A program made the translations under genes and the position numbers. A model generated the notes under the pieces. It was not told where the DNA came from. It worked only from the letters and a program-made list of their open reading frames with translations, and did no database searches. 38,788 bases of DNA from Firmicutes bacterium ADurb.Bin248 (GTDB lineage Bacteria; Bacillota; Clostridia; Christensenellales; CAG-138). Positions 22,443 through 29,695 of this stretch are shown in pieces. The stretch is taken from positions 1 through 38,788 of the forward strand of contig MWBW01000026.1 of assembly GCA_002069725.1 (NCBI GenBank), given 5' to 3'. How positions within the stretch are numbered: position 1 is the first letter of the stretch; every line of letters starts with the position of its first letter.

Positions 22443-23957
22443 TCACATTCTCGAGCCGTCTATGGCGTTGAGCGTGACGGCGGGGAAATCCATGTAATAC
22501 GCCTCCTGTCCGGGCGACTTGTAGGTGCAGTATACGTTCCACATGGGGACCAGCATCTGTCCGGCGGGGTCGTCCTTGGTGACGGTGCGGCCGTAGCCCA
22601 GCTCGATCTTTTCAATGACGATCTCGAGCGCGCCCTCCATGTTCCGCTCGTCCCAGTAGGCGCTCTCGAGCAAAATCTGCTGGACGACGCGTTCTTTGAT
22701 GGTTTCAATGTCAAGGAGCGCGACGTTCGCGTTGAGCCGCTCGCCCACCGAGAAGTAGCCGTTGACGGAGAGTTCGTGCAGCCCCGTGTCGTTGACGGCC
22801 ACGGTGATCTCCTCGTCCTGATAATAATAGGCCGTCTCGTACGGGTCGGTTTCGAGGCGGAACACCTCGCTGAACACCGGAATGCCGTCTATAACCGGCT
22901 CGAGCGTGAGCAGCCACGCGTAGTTGTTCTCGGCCCGCCCGTCGGAGGAGTCGGTATCGCTCAGGCCGTATGCGCGGCAATCGACCACGCGAAGCGCGTG
23001 CGGGAAGCCTGTTTTCGAGAGCGCCTCCAGCGCCCACGCCTCGGCCTCTTCCCGCGTCATGTCGAGGACCTTCGGCAATTCGGGGAACGGCGGGGGATCG
23101 CTGTGCGTATCGGAAGAATACCACTCGTTCAATTCCTGCCGGGTCACGTCATAAGCGATCGGCTTGTAATACTGCGGCCCCAGCATGAATATGAAATGGC
23201 CCGGCCGATCCCGGCCCGCCGTGCCGTCGTTGCCGTTGTAGAGCGCGAAAACGCGCCTGCCGTATTCGCCGATCTGCGGAATTGAATCGAAACCGTAATC
23301 GCCGTATTCGTTCATGACGCGGAACGCGTCGGGCTCGACGGTTGCGTCCGGCACGCTCTCGGGTGCGGTTTTCATCAGTTCGCCGTAACGCTCGATGTCC
23401 TCTTTGGCGTACTTGATTTCATCCTCGAGCTGCTCCTCGAGCGTGTTGCCGTCGGCGATGACACTAAGCGCGTCCGTGCCCTTCTCCTGAAGCTCCGCGA
23501 GGCGCCGGCAGGCTTCGAGATAATATTCCTCCGCCTCGGCGCGCGTCATCTCCTTTTGGGCGTTGACGAGTTCGCAGCCGCCGAGCAGCTGCCGGTGCAC
23601 GGCGTCCACGAATTCCTGCGCGAAGTCCGCGCACGGGTCGATGCGGTAGACCGGGAACGCCGCGACGTTGGGCGTCACGACCAAAGCGTCCGCAACGATC
23701 TTGATGCTGCCCTTGGCGTTTTCGAATTCCCCGGTCCAGCGGACCGGTTCGGGCGTGACCTCGGGCGCGGCCGTGGTCGCAAGCGGCGCGGCGGTGCCCG
23801 ATATGGCATTGCCCGCCGCGTCGTCCCCCTTGTTGACGACGATCTCCGCCTCCGGCGTGGGCTGGCAGGCGGCCGCGAAGCACGTCAGCGCGAGCACGAG
23901 CGCGAGCGCGGCTGCGGGGAAAGCGTGTTTCGATCGAGAGCAGGAAGAAGTTTCCAT
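22443..23957 (-). CDS. Lipoprotein LP3 with the array sensor domain (DUF6034-like)
   Basis: The 504-residue product has a signal sequence ending LALTCFAAAC, with Cys31 as the lipid anchor, followed by QPTPEAEIVVNKGDD. The body keeps the family core NANVALLDIETIKERVVQQI, a VIEKIELGYGR strand and VPMWNVYCTY, but the C-terminus stops at TLNAIDGSRM, several residues short of its relatives. The start at 23957 has AAGGAGG five bases upstream. It is the first gene of the array in the direction of transcription, ahead of BlaI-3/S3. It carries no M56 domain. Function as a ligand-binding lipoprotein is inferred. Confidence 0.75.
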   Translation of the reverse strand: METSSCSRSKHAFPAAALALVLALTCFAAACQPTPEAEIVVNKGDDAAGNAISGTAAPLATTAAPEVTPEPVRWTGEFENAKGSIKIVADALVVTPNVAAFPVYRIDPCADFAQEFVDAVHRQLLGGCELVNAQKEMTRAEAEEYYLEACRRLAELQEKGTDALSVIADGNTLEEQLEDEIKYAKEDIERYGELMKTAPESVPDATVEPDAFRVMNEYGDYGFDSIPQIGEYGRRVFALYNGNDGTAGRDRPGHFIFMLGPQYYKPIAYDVTRQELNEWYSSDTHSDPPPFPELPKVLDMTREEAEAWALEALSKTGFPHALRVVDCRAYGLSDTDSSDGRAENNYAWLLTLEPVIDGIPVFSEVFRLETDPYETAYYYQDEEITVAVNDTGLHELSVNGYFSVGERLNANVALLDIETIKERVVQQILLESAYWDERNMEGALEIVIEKIELGYGRTVTKDDPAGQMLVPMWNVYCTYKSPGQEAYYMDFPAVTLNAIDGSRM

Positions 23958-23974
23958 ACGCACCTCCTTGCCCC

Positions 23975-24018
23975 ATTATCGCGCGCTCCGCCGGGAAATT
24001 GGGAAAATAAACTGTGAA
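23975..24018 (-). promoter_or_regulatory. Conserved upstream block of LP3
   Basis: On the minus strand TTCACAGTTT (TTCACA at 24013-24018) and GATAAT (23975-23980) are 32 bases apart. The block matches that of LP2 through TTTATTTTCCCAATTTCCCG and that of LP1 in layout. Confidence 0.5.
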
Positions 24019-24073
24019 TTTAACCGAGTGCCATTCCTTCGGCCCTGCCGTTCACGCGTTGCGCCGTTGCGGT

Positions 24074-25456
24074 TCAGCGACCGATCGCCGCTTCCTCTTG
24101 CCCGCGCTCCTGCGGCTGCCGCGTTATCTTCTTTTTTACGGCGTTGAAGCAGAGCATCTGCACGAGCATGGTGATGAGCCACGACACGGGGTAGGAAATA
24201 TAGATCGAGGCCGTGGTCTGGAAGATCCGGAACACCGTCGCGAGCCAGAGTATGCGCAGCACGCACGCGCCGAAAATGCTCACGAGCATGGGCGTGACCG
24301 AACGCCCCATGCCGCGCAGCCCGCCCGTATAGACCTCCATGAAGCCGCAGATGAAGTACGTCGGTGCGATGATGAGCAGCCGGACGCTCCCGTAGGAAAT
24401 GACCTCGGGGTCGGCGTTGTAGAGCGACAGCAGGCCGGTGCGCAGGAGTATGAGCACGGCGCCCGTCAGCGCGCCGACGGCGAACACGAGCGCGTTGCAG
24501 TAGCGCACGGAAGCGCCGATGCGCTCGTACCTGCGCGCGCCGACGTTCTGGCTCACGAAGGTCAGCGCGGACTGCGACACGCTGTTCATCGAAATATAGA
24601 TGAAGTTCTCGAGGTTCGCCGCGGCGGAGTTCCCCGCCATGGCGATGGAGCCGAACGAGTTGATCGAGGATTGTATGAGCACGTTGGAAACCGAGAAAAG
24701 CGAGCTTTGCACCCCCGCGGGCAGGCCGATGTGCATCATCTCGCCGAGCTTGCCCCAGTCGAGGGCGAGCTTTTTCAGCTCGAGCCTGCACGGGCCGGGC
24801 GTGCGCATAAGGCAGTTGACGACGAGCGCGGCCGAGAGCGCCTGGGAAACGACCGTGGCGAGCGCGACGCCCGCGACGCCCATGTGGAAGCGGATCACGA
24901 GCAGCAGATTGAGCGCGATGTGAACCACGCTCGCGATGATGAGGAAATACAGCGGCCGCTTCGTGTCGCCCACGGCGCGCAGCACCGACGCGCCGAAGTT
25001 GTAGAGCATGAGCATAGGCAGGCCGATAAAATAGATGCGCATGTAAAGCGCCGCCTGGTCGATGACGTCCGCGGGGGAGCCCATCCACACGAGGAAGGCG
25101 CGGCTCATGAAGAAGCCGAACGCGCCGAGCGCCGCGCCGCCGACAAGGGCGACGAGTATGGCCGTGTGCACGGTTTTGCCGACCGCGTCGTATTCCCGCG
25201 CGCCGAAATGCTGCGCGACCGCGACGCTCACGCCCACGGATATGCCCAGGAACAGCGCGACGATCAGGTTGATCAGCGATCCCGTCGAACCGACGGCCGC
25301 GAGCGCCTCGCTGCCCGCGAATTTCCCCGCGACGATCATGTCGGCCGCGCTGTATAGAAACTGAAGCAGACCCATGAGCACGACGGGAAGGGAAAAGCGC
25401 ACGATTTTGCTCAGCAGGGGCCCCTGCGTCATATCCATCTCGTAGTTTCTTGCCAT
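24074..25456 (-). CDS. MATE family efflux transporter
   Basis: The 460-residue membrane protein starts MARNYEMDMTQGPLLSKIVRFSLPVVLMGLLQFLYSAADMIVAGKFAG, the standard opening of MATE proteins of the DinF/NorM type, with FxxPxxxxxxxxxxYxxxDxxxVG. It has about twelve hydrophobic segments in two similar halves (the second begins near AGVQSSLFSVSNVLIQSSINSFGS). Such proteins export cationic drugs, metabolites or lipid-linked compounds in exchange for Na+ or H+. The ATG at 25456 has GGAGGG right upstream. It sits just downstream of nothing on its strand and just upstream of the lipoprotein array, so any shared role in envelope defence is only suggested by position. Confidence 0.93.
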   Translation of the reverse strand: MARNYEMDMTQGPLLSKIVRFSLPVVLMGLLQFLYSAADMIVAGKFAGSEALAAVGSTGSLINLIVALFLGISVGVSVAVAQHFGAREYDAVGKTVHTAILVALVGGAALGAFGFFMSRAFLVWMGSPADVIDQAALYMRIYFIGLPMLMLYNFGASVLRAVGDTKRPLYFLIIASVVHIALNLLLVIRFHMGVAGVALATVVSQALSAALVVNCLMRTPGPCRLELKKLALDWGKLGEMMHIGLPAGVQSSLFSVSNVLIQSSINSFGSIAMAGNSAAANLENFIYISMNSVSQSALTFVSQNVGARRYERIGASVRYCNALVFAVGALTGAVLILLRTGLLSLYNADPEVISYGSVRLLIIAPTYFICGFMEVYTGGLRGMGRSVTPMLVSIFGACVLRILWLATVFRIFQTTASIYISYPVSWLITMLVQMLCFNAVKKKITRQPQERGQEEAAIGR

Positions 25457-25587
25457 AACCCTCCGCGGCCGCCCGCGCGCCCTCTCGGGCGCTTCATGCC
25501 GGGCGGTTGTCCGCCGTTCGCGCCGGAGGCGCGGCGGATATATTCTATCATATTCCGGAAAAATTGCTATCGGGATTTATTGCATTA

Positions 25588-25596
25588 TGATATAAT
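25588..25596 (+). promoter_or_regulatory. Extended -10 promoter of the Smr gene
   Basis: TGATATAAT has a consensus -10 box with the TGn extension, 17 bases before the ATG at 25614; the leader is very short. No clear -35 box is seen. Confidence 0.55.
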
Positions 25597-25613
25597 CCGG
25601 CGCGGAGGCGGTC

Positions 25614-25862
25614 ATGGCGAATTCGGGCATCATCAGCGTGGATGTGCATGGAAAAAACCGGGCGCAGGCGCGCGCCGCGGTGACGGCGGCGCTTCGCAAG
25701 TGCGACGGCTCGGTTTACCGCATCCGCGTCGTGCACGGCTTCAACATGGGCACGGAGCTTCGGGATATGATCCGCGCGGAATTCGCCAAAGCGCCGCGCG
25801 TGATCCGGGTCGAGGCCGGGCTCAACCCCGGGGTGACGGAGCTGGTTATTCGCGAATATTGA
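25614..25862 (+). CDS. Stand-alone Smr domain protein
   Basis: The 82-residue protein is a single Smr (small MutS-related) domain. It has the DVHGKNRAQARAAV start, where the DxHG motif sits, the VVHGFNMGTELRDMIR segment that corresponds to the HGxGxGxLR motif, and the RVEAGLNPGVTELVI end. Smr domains bind or nick nucleic acid, and occur at the end of MutS2 or alone. The GxG of the second motif is changed to FNMG, so activity may differ. GGAGG lies six bases before the start. It is followed by a hairpin terminator, so it is monocistronic. Confidence 0.8.
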   Translation: MANSGIISVDVHGKNRAQARAAVTAALRKCDGSVYRIRVVHGFNMGTELRDMIRAEFAKAPRVIRVEAGLNPGVTELVIREY

Positions 25863-25892
25863 AGGGGAATCGCGCGAAACGCGCCCCTTTTT
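25862..25892 (+). terminator. Terminator after the Smr gene
   Basis: AAGGGG and CGCG pair with CGCG and CCCCTT around a five-base loop with a three-base AAT bulge, followed by a run of five T. Confidence 0.65.
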
Positions 25893-25962
25893 GCGCAACT
25901 CGACCGCAGGTCGGGTGCTTTCTTTATAGAAAAGGGGTATGATCGGGGCGGAGGTGAACGGG

Positions 25963-26862
25963 ATGGATAACCAAAAAACGGGCGCGCTGATCCGCGGATT
26001 GCGAAAGGAAAGGGGTTTGACCCAGAAGGAGCTCGCCGCAAAGCTCCACATTACGGACAAAGCCGTTTCCAAATGGGAACGCGGGCTGTGCGCGCCGGAT
26101 CTTGCCCTGCTCGAGCCGCTCGCGGAGGCGCTCGGCGCGAGCGTCGTCGAACTCATCCGGGGCGTTCGCCTCGCGCGGGAGGCGCGTTTGCCCGAAACGG
26201 AAGAGGATGTGAAGAACGTGATCGACTGCGGCAAAAGCGAGCTTGCGCGCAAAACGCGCGGGTTTCGCAGGCGCGCCGCGCTCGCCGCCGCCTGCTGCGC
26301 TCTGGCGCTGCTGGCCATCGCGCTCGCGCTGTGGCGGCGCGGCGCGTTCTCCGTGCTGGAGCGCGGCGTTTCCCCCGATGGAAAAACGGAGATCATCGTG
26401 TATGCGGGAGATGTGTTTTCGCACGAGTACGGCTTTGCCGTGAGCGTGCGCACGCGCGATCTTGAAACGGGCGTACGGAGCTATTCGACCTACGCCAACA
26501 GCGCATACCGCGGCCTGTGGTGGTCCCCCACGGGTAAGAAATGCGTGATCGCCCTCGACTGCGGCGGGGAAACGCAGCTGATGCTTCGCCATCTCGATTG
26601 GTACAGCGAAACCCGCCTCAACGCGAATCTTCCCCACGGCAGCCAAAAAAACGAACAGGGCGCGTTCGGCATACCGTACGATGAAGAAACCGCGCTCGTG
26701 CCCATCTCCTATGAGATGCTGCAATGGAGCAGCGACGGCGCGGCCATTTTGATCTTCTATGCGTATACGGATGCGCATGGCGCGGTTCATTCAGGCTATT
26801 TCTGGTATTTCTGGGAGAACGGCGGCGTTTGTTCCGTGCTGGAGCTTGCCCCCGGCGCATAG
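25963..26862 (+). CDS. Membrane-anchored XRE family regulator with extracytoplasmic domain
   Basis: The 299-residue protein begins with an XRE helix-turn-helix (residues about 6-60: ALIRGLRKERGLTQKELAAKLHITDKAVSKWERG). A single membrane helix follows (AALAAACCALALLAIALALW, about 105-125), then a 170-residue part predicted outside the membrane that starts GVSPDGKTEIIVYAGD and includes SYSTYANSAYRGLWWSPTGKK. This arrangement would let an outside signal change DNA binding directly. I chose ATG 25963 because GGAGG is eight bases upstream; ATG 25939 is also in frame after AAAAGGGG. The outer domain is not recognised, though SPDGKxE and WSPTGKK look like beta-propeller-type repeats. Confidence 0.82.
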   Translation: MDNQKTGALIRGLRKERGLTQKELAAKLHITDKAVSKWERGLCAPDLALLEPLAEALGASVVELIRGVRLAREARLPETEEDVKNVIDCGKSELARKTRGFRRRAALAAACCALALLAIALALWRRGAFSVLERGVSPDGKTEIIVYAGDVFSHEYGFAVSVRTRDLETGVRSYSTYANSAYRGLWWSPTGKKCVIALDCGGETQLMLRHLDWYSETRLNANLPHGSQKNEQGAFGIPYDEETALVPISYEMLQWSSDGAAILIFYAYTDAHGAVHSGYFWYFWENGGVCSVLELAPGA

Positions 26863-26888
26863 GGGCGGGGTATGCGCAAAGCGCGCGG

Positions 26889-26916
26889 GGCGTTTGGCAT
26901 ATGCCGACGCCTTTTT
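26889..26916 (+). terminator. Terminator after the XRE gene
   Basis: GGCGT and GGC pair with GCC and ACGCC (TT bulge against G) around ATAT, followed by five T. A further stem GCGCATA/TATGCGC overlaps the XRE stop codon at 26855-26877. Confidence 0.65.
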
Positions 26917-26919
26917 CTG

Positions 26920-26928
26920 TGCTATAAT
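26920..26928 (+). promoter_or_regulatory. Extended -10 promoter of the yhaM-like gene
   Basis: TGCTATAAT gives a TGn extension and a consensus -10 box, directly after the preceding terminator and 30 bases before the ATG at 26958. Confidence 0.6.
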
Positions 26929-26957
26929 AATATGGAAATCAGCCGTGGAGGTATCCG

Positions 26958-27938
26958 ATGGGCAGAATGAAGCTTCTCGAAAAAGTTTCCAACGCGAGCG
27001 CCGGCCAGGTGGAGGGCCTTTGCATCATCAAGAGCGCCGTCATCAAAAGCAACGTCAAAGGCGCGCCGTATCTCGACCTCGTGCTCGCGGACGCGGGCGG
27101 CGAGTGCGCGGCGAAGCTTTGGGATTATTCCATAGAGCAGCACGGCGCTTACGAGGCGGACACGGTGGTAAAGGTGCGCGCGACCATCAACATCTGGAAG
27201 GACGAGGAGCAGCTCAAGATAGACCGCATCCGAAACCTCAGGCCCGAGGAGCTCGCCGCCGCGGACATGGCCGAGCTCGTGCCCTGCGCGCCCATGCGCG
27301 GGGAGGAAATGTACGACAAGCTCTACGAGTGCGCCTCCGCCTTTGGGGACGACGATCTGCGCGCGCTCACGCAATACATCCTGCGCGAGAACAGGGATGC
27401 GCTCATCCGCTTCCCCGCGGCGCTCAAGCTGCACCACGCGGTGCGCGGCGGCCTTCTCTACCACACTTTGACCATGCTTGAGGTCGCAAAGCGCCTCTGC
27501 GGCGTCTATAAGGAACTGTACCCCTCGCTCTCGAGCGAGCTCGTCTACGCGGGCGTCATACTGCACGACGTCGCCAAGACCCGGGAGCTGGTCGTGGGCA
27601 GCCTCGGCCTCGCGTGCGCGTACAGCGCCGAAGGGCAGCTGCTCGGCCACATCAACATAGGCGCTTCCATGGTGGAGCGCGCCGCGGCGGAGCTGATGAC
27701 CGCGCCCGAAGTCGCCATGCTCGTGCAGCACATGCTCCTCTCGCACCACGGCGTGCCGGAGTTCGGCTCGCCCCGGCCGCCGATGTTCCCGGAAGCGGAG
27801 CTCGTCAGCCAGATCGACCTCATAGATTCGCGCATGTACGAGATGTTCGACGCGCTCACGGGCGTCGCGGTCGGCGGCTTCTCGGAGCGGCAGTGGGCGC
27901 TCGACAACAGGCAATTGTATAAGCACGGGCGCGAGTGA
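26958..27938 (+). CDS. yhaM: YhaM-like 3'-5' exoribonuclease (OB fold plus HD domain)
   Basis: The 326-residue protein has an N-terminal OB-fold (about 15-95: GLCIIKSAVIKSNVKGAPYLDLVLAD to EEQLKIDRI) and an HD phosphohydrolase domain (about 150-300). The HD domain has LHHAVRGGLLYHTL, ILHDVAKTRE (His203-Asp204), LGHI and MLLSHHG. This matches YhaM (CBF1), which trims RNA and single-stranded DNA from the 3' end with Mn2+. Size is normal. GGAGG lies six bases before the ATG. The MutS-like gene starts eight bases after its stop, suggesting one nucleic-acid-related operon. Confidence 0.9.
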   Translation: MGRMKLLEKVSNASAGQVEGLCIIKSAVIKSNVKGAPYLDLVLADAGGECAAKLWDYSIEQHGAYEADTVVKVRATINIWKDEEQLKIDRIRNLRPEELAAADMAELVPCAPMRGEEMYDKLYECASAFGDDDLRALTQYILRENRDALIRFPAALKLHHAVRGGLLYHTLTMLEVAKRLCGVYKELYPSLSSELVYAGVILHDVAKTRELVVGSLGLACAYSAEGQLLGHINIGASMVERAAAELMTAPEVAMLVQHMLLSHHGVPEFGSPRPPMFPEAELVSQIDLIDSRMYEMFDALTGVAVGGFSERQWALDNRQLYKHGRE

Positions 27939-27945
27939 AGGCGTT

Positions 27946-29610
27946 ATGCCGACGCTTGCCGACATCACAACGCTGATCCCCGTCGCCGTGTTCGTTCTCG
28001 CGGCGCTCGTCGCGGCGCTCGTACTCGCGCGCCGCGGCGCGCAAAGCAAGGCCGATCGGCGCATACTCGCGGATTACGGGCGCGTCCCGGAGGTCCGGCG
28101 CGACGATCTATCCCATCTCAAGCCTTATCATGAAGCTTTTGCCGAGGCGCACCCGAACGCGAGGCGGCTCGACGGCACGACGTGGAACGACCTGGGCATG
28201 GACGAAGTCTTTCTCAGGCTCAACGTCTGCTCCTCTTCCGTGGGGGAGGAATACCTCTGCCACATGCTGCACGAGCTCAGGGAAAACCGTGGGGACTTGG
28301 ATGGTTTTGAACGTCTGGTCCGCTGGCTGGATGCGCATGAGCCGGAGCGGCTGCGGCTTACGAAGCTGCTTGGCGCCGTGGGCAAACGCAGGCACAACGG
28401 CCTGAGCGCCTATCTTTTCCATGCCGGGGCGAAGCGGCTCAAGCACCCGTGGCTCTATGCCGCGCTGGCCGCGCTGCCGCTGTCGGGCCTCGCGCTCGTC
28501 CCGCTGCTCCCCGGCGCGGGCATTTCCCTGACGCTCGTTTCGGTCTTCGTGAACATACTCGTATACTACCGCAGCCGCCTCGCGCTCGAGAAGGAATTCG
28601 ATGCCATGCGCTATTTCTCGGCACTCGTCTACGGCGCGAAGGCGATCGACGGGCGTCTCGGGGAGGAACTGCGCGCGCTCGGCATCGATCTGAAAGCTCC
28701 CCTCAAGCCGTTCGTGAAAACGCACGGGCTGGTGCCGGGAAACGTCCGGAACGGCATGGCGGAGCTGGAGTCGCTCGTCATCATCGCGAAATCGGTCTTT
28801 CTCGTAGACCTGATGCTGTACAACCATACGGTCGGGCTGATGCTGCGACACGCCCGCGCGCTCAACGCCCTCTTTGAAACCGTGGGCAAGCTGGACGCGG
28901 CGCTCTCTGTCGCGTCCTTCCGAAGGAGCCTGCCGCGCTTTTGTGAGCCGGAATTCCGGGAGGGCGGCGGCATCGGGTTTTCCGGCATGTATCATCCTCT
29001 GCTCGCGAATCCCGTGCCGAACTCCGCCCGCATCGGCAACGACAGCATCGTCACGGGCTCCAACGCCTCGGGGAAATCCACGTTCATCAAGGCCGTGGCC
29101 GTAAACTGCATACTCGCGCAGACGATAGGCACATGCTGCGCCGAAAGCTTCTCGCTGGACTTCTTTTATGTTGCGACGTCCATGGCGCTGCGGGACGACA
29201 TACTCGCGGGCGAGAGCTATTTCGTCGCGGAGGTCAAATCGCTCAGGCGCATACTCGAATACTGCCGCGCGCAACGCTGCGCCGTCTTCGTCGACGAGAT
29301 CCTGCGCGGCACGAACACGCCCGAGCGCATCGCCTCGTCCGTGGCCGTGCTCCGGACGCTGCATGAAACGGGGAGCCTCTGCCTCGTCGCCTCGCACGAC
29401 GTCGAACTGACCTCCATACTCGCGGGCGTTTACGACAACTACCATTTCAGCGAAAAGTTCGAAGGCGGCGAAATCACCTTCGATTACCTCCTTAAAGAAG
29501 GCCCTTCTCGCAGCGCGAACGCCATACGGCTGCTCGAATCGCTGGGGTTCGAGCAGCGCATCGTCGAGGAAGCCCGGGCGTTTCTCGAAACCGCGGAACA
29601 TAAAATGTAG
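27946..29610 (+). CDS. Membrane-anchored MutS-like ATPase
   Basis: The 554-residue protein opens with a membrane helix (LIPVAVFVLAALVAALVLARR, residues 11-31) and has two more hydrophobic segments (WLYAALAALPLSGLALVPLL and ISLTLVSVFVNILVYY, about 168-205). The C-terminal half is a MutS-type ATPase: Walker A VTGSNASGKSTFIK, the MALRDDILAGESYFVAEVKSLRRIL region, Walker B CAVFVDEILRGTNTPERIAS and ASHDVELT. The mismatch-binding domain I of MutS is missing. Such membrane-bound MutS relatives occur in Bacillota; their role is unknown to me and is not classical mismatch repair. It is probably cotranscribed with the yhaM-like gene. Confidence 0.85.
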   Translation: MPTLADITTLIPVAVFVLAALVAALVLARRGAQSKADRRILADYGRVPEVRRDDLSHLKPYHEAFAEAHPNARRLDGTTWNDLGMDEVFLRLNVCSSSVGEEYLCHMLHELRENRGDLDGFERLVRWLDAHEPERLRLTKLLGAVGKRRHNGLSAYLFHAGAKRLKHPWLYAALAALPLSGLALVPLLPGAGISLTLVSVFVNILVYYRSRLALEKEFDAMRYFSALVYGAKAIDGRLGEELRALGIDLKAPLKPFVKTHGLVPGNVRNGMAELESLVIIAKSVFLVDLMLYNHTVGLMLRHARALNALFETVGKLDAALSVASFRRSLPRFCEPEFREGGGIGFSGMYHPLLANPVPNSARIGNDSIVTGSNASGKSTFIKAVAVNCILAQTIGTCCAESFSLDFFYVATSMALRDDILAGESYFVAEVKSLRRILEYCRAQRCAVFVDEILRGTNTPERIASSVAVLRTLHETGSLCLVASHDVELTSILAGVYDNYHFSEKFEGGEITFDYLLKEGPSRSANAIRLLESLGFEQRIVEEARAFLETAEHKM

Positions 29611-29629
29611 GGGCGGATATGATCCGCCC
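29611..29629. repeat. Palindromic repeat GGGCGGAT-ATG-ATCCGCCC, copy 2
   Basis: Eight-base perfect arms directly follow the stop codon of the MutS-like gene. It is the same element as at 22403-22421, with one base changed in the loop. Confidence 0.7.
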
Positions 29630-29647
29630 GCGTTTGACAAACGCATC

Positions 29648-29671
29648 GGGGACGGCCTTCCGGCCGCCCCC
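29648..29671. repeat. GGGGACGGCC...GGCCGCCCCC hairpin followed by CTTCGCATC
   Basis: Ten-base arms with one A/C mismatch. The element together with the following CTTCGCATC resembles the hairpin at 31801-31819, which is followed by CTTCGCAATC. It lies between convergent genes and may act in termination. Confidence 0.5.
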
Positions 29672-29695
29672 TTCGCATCGTATCTTCCATTTCCC

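Noticed and set aside
25939..25962. Upstream ATG as start of the XRE regulator
   Set aside because: The ATG at 25963 has a GGAGG at better spacing, and the extra residues are not part of the helix-turn-helix; not fully excluded.
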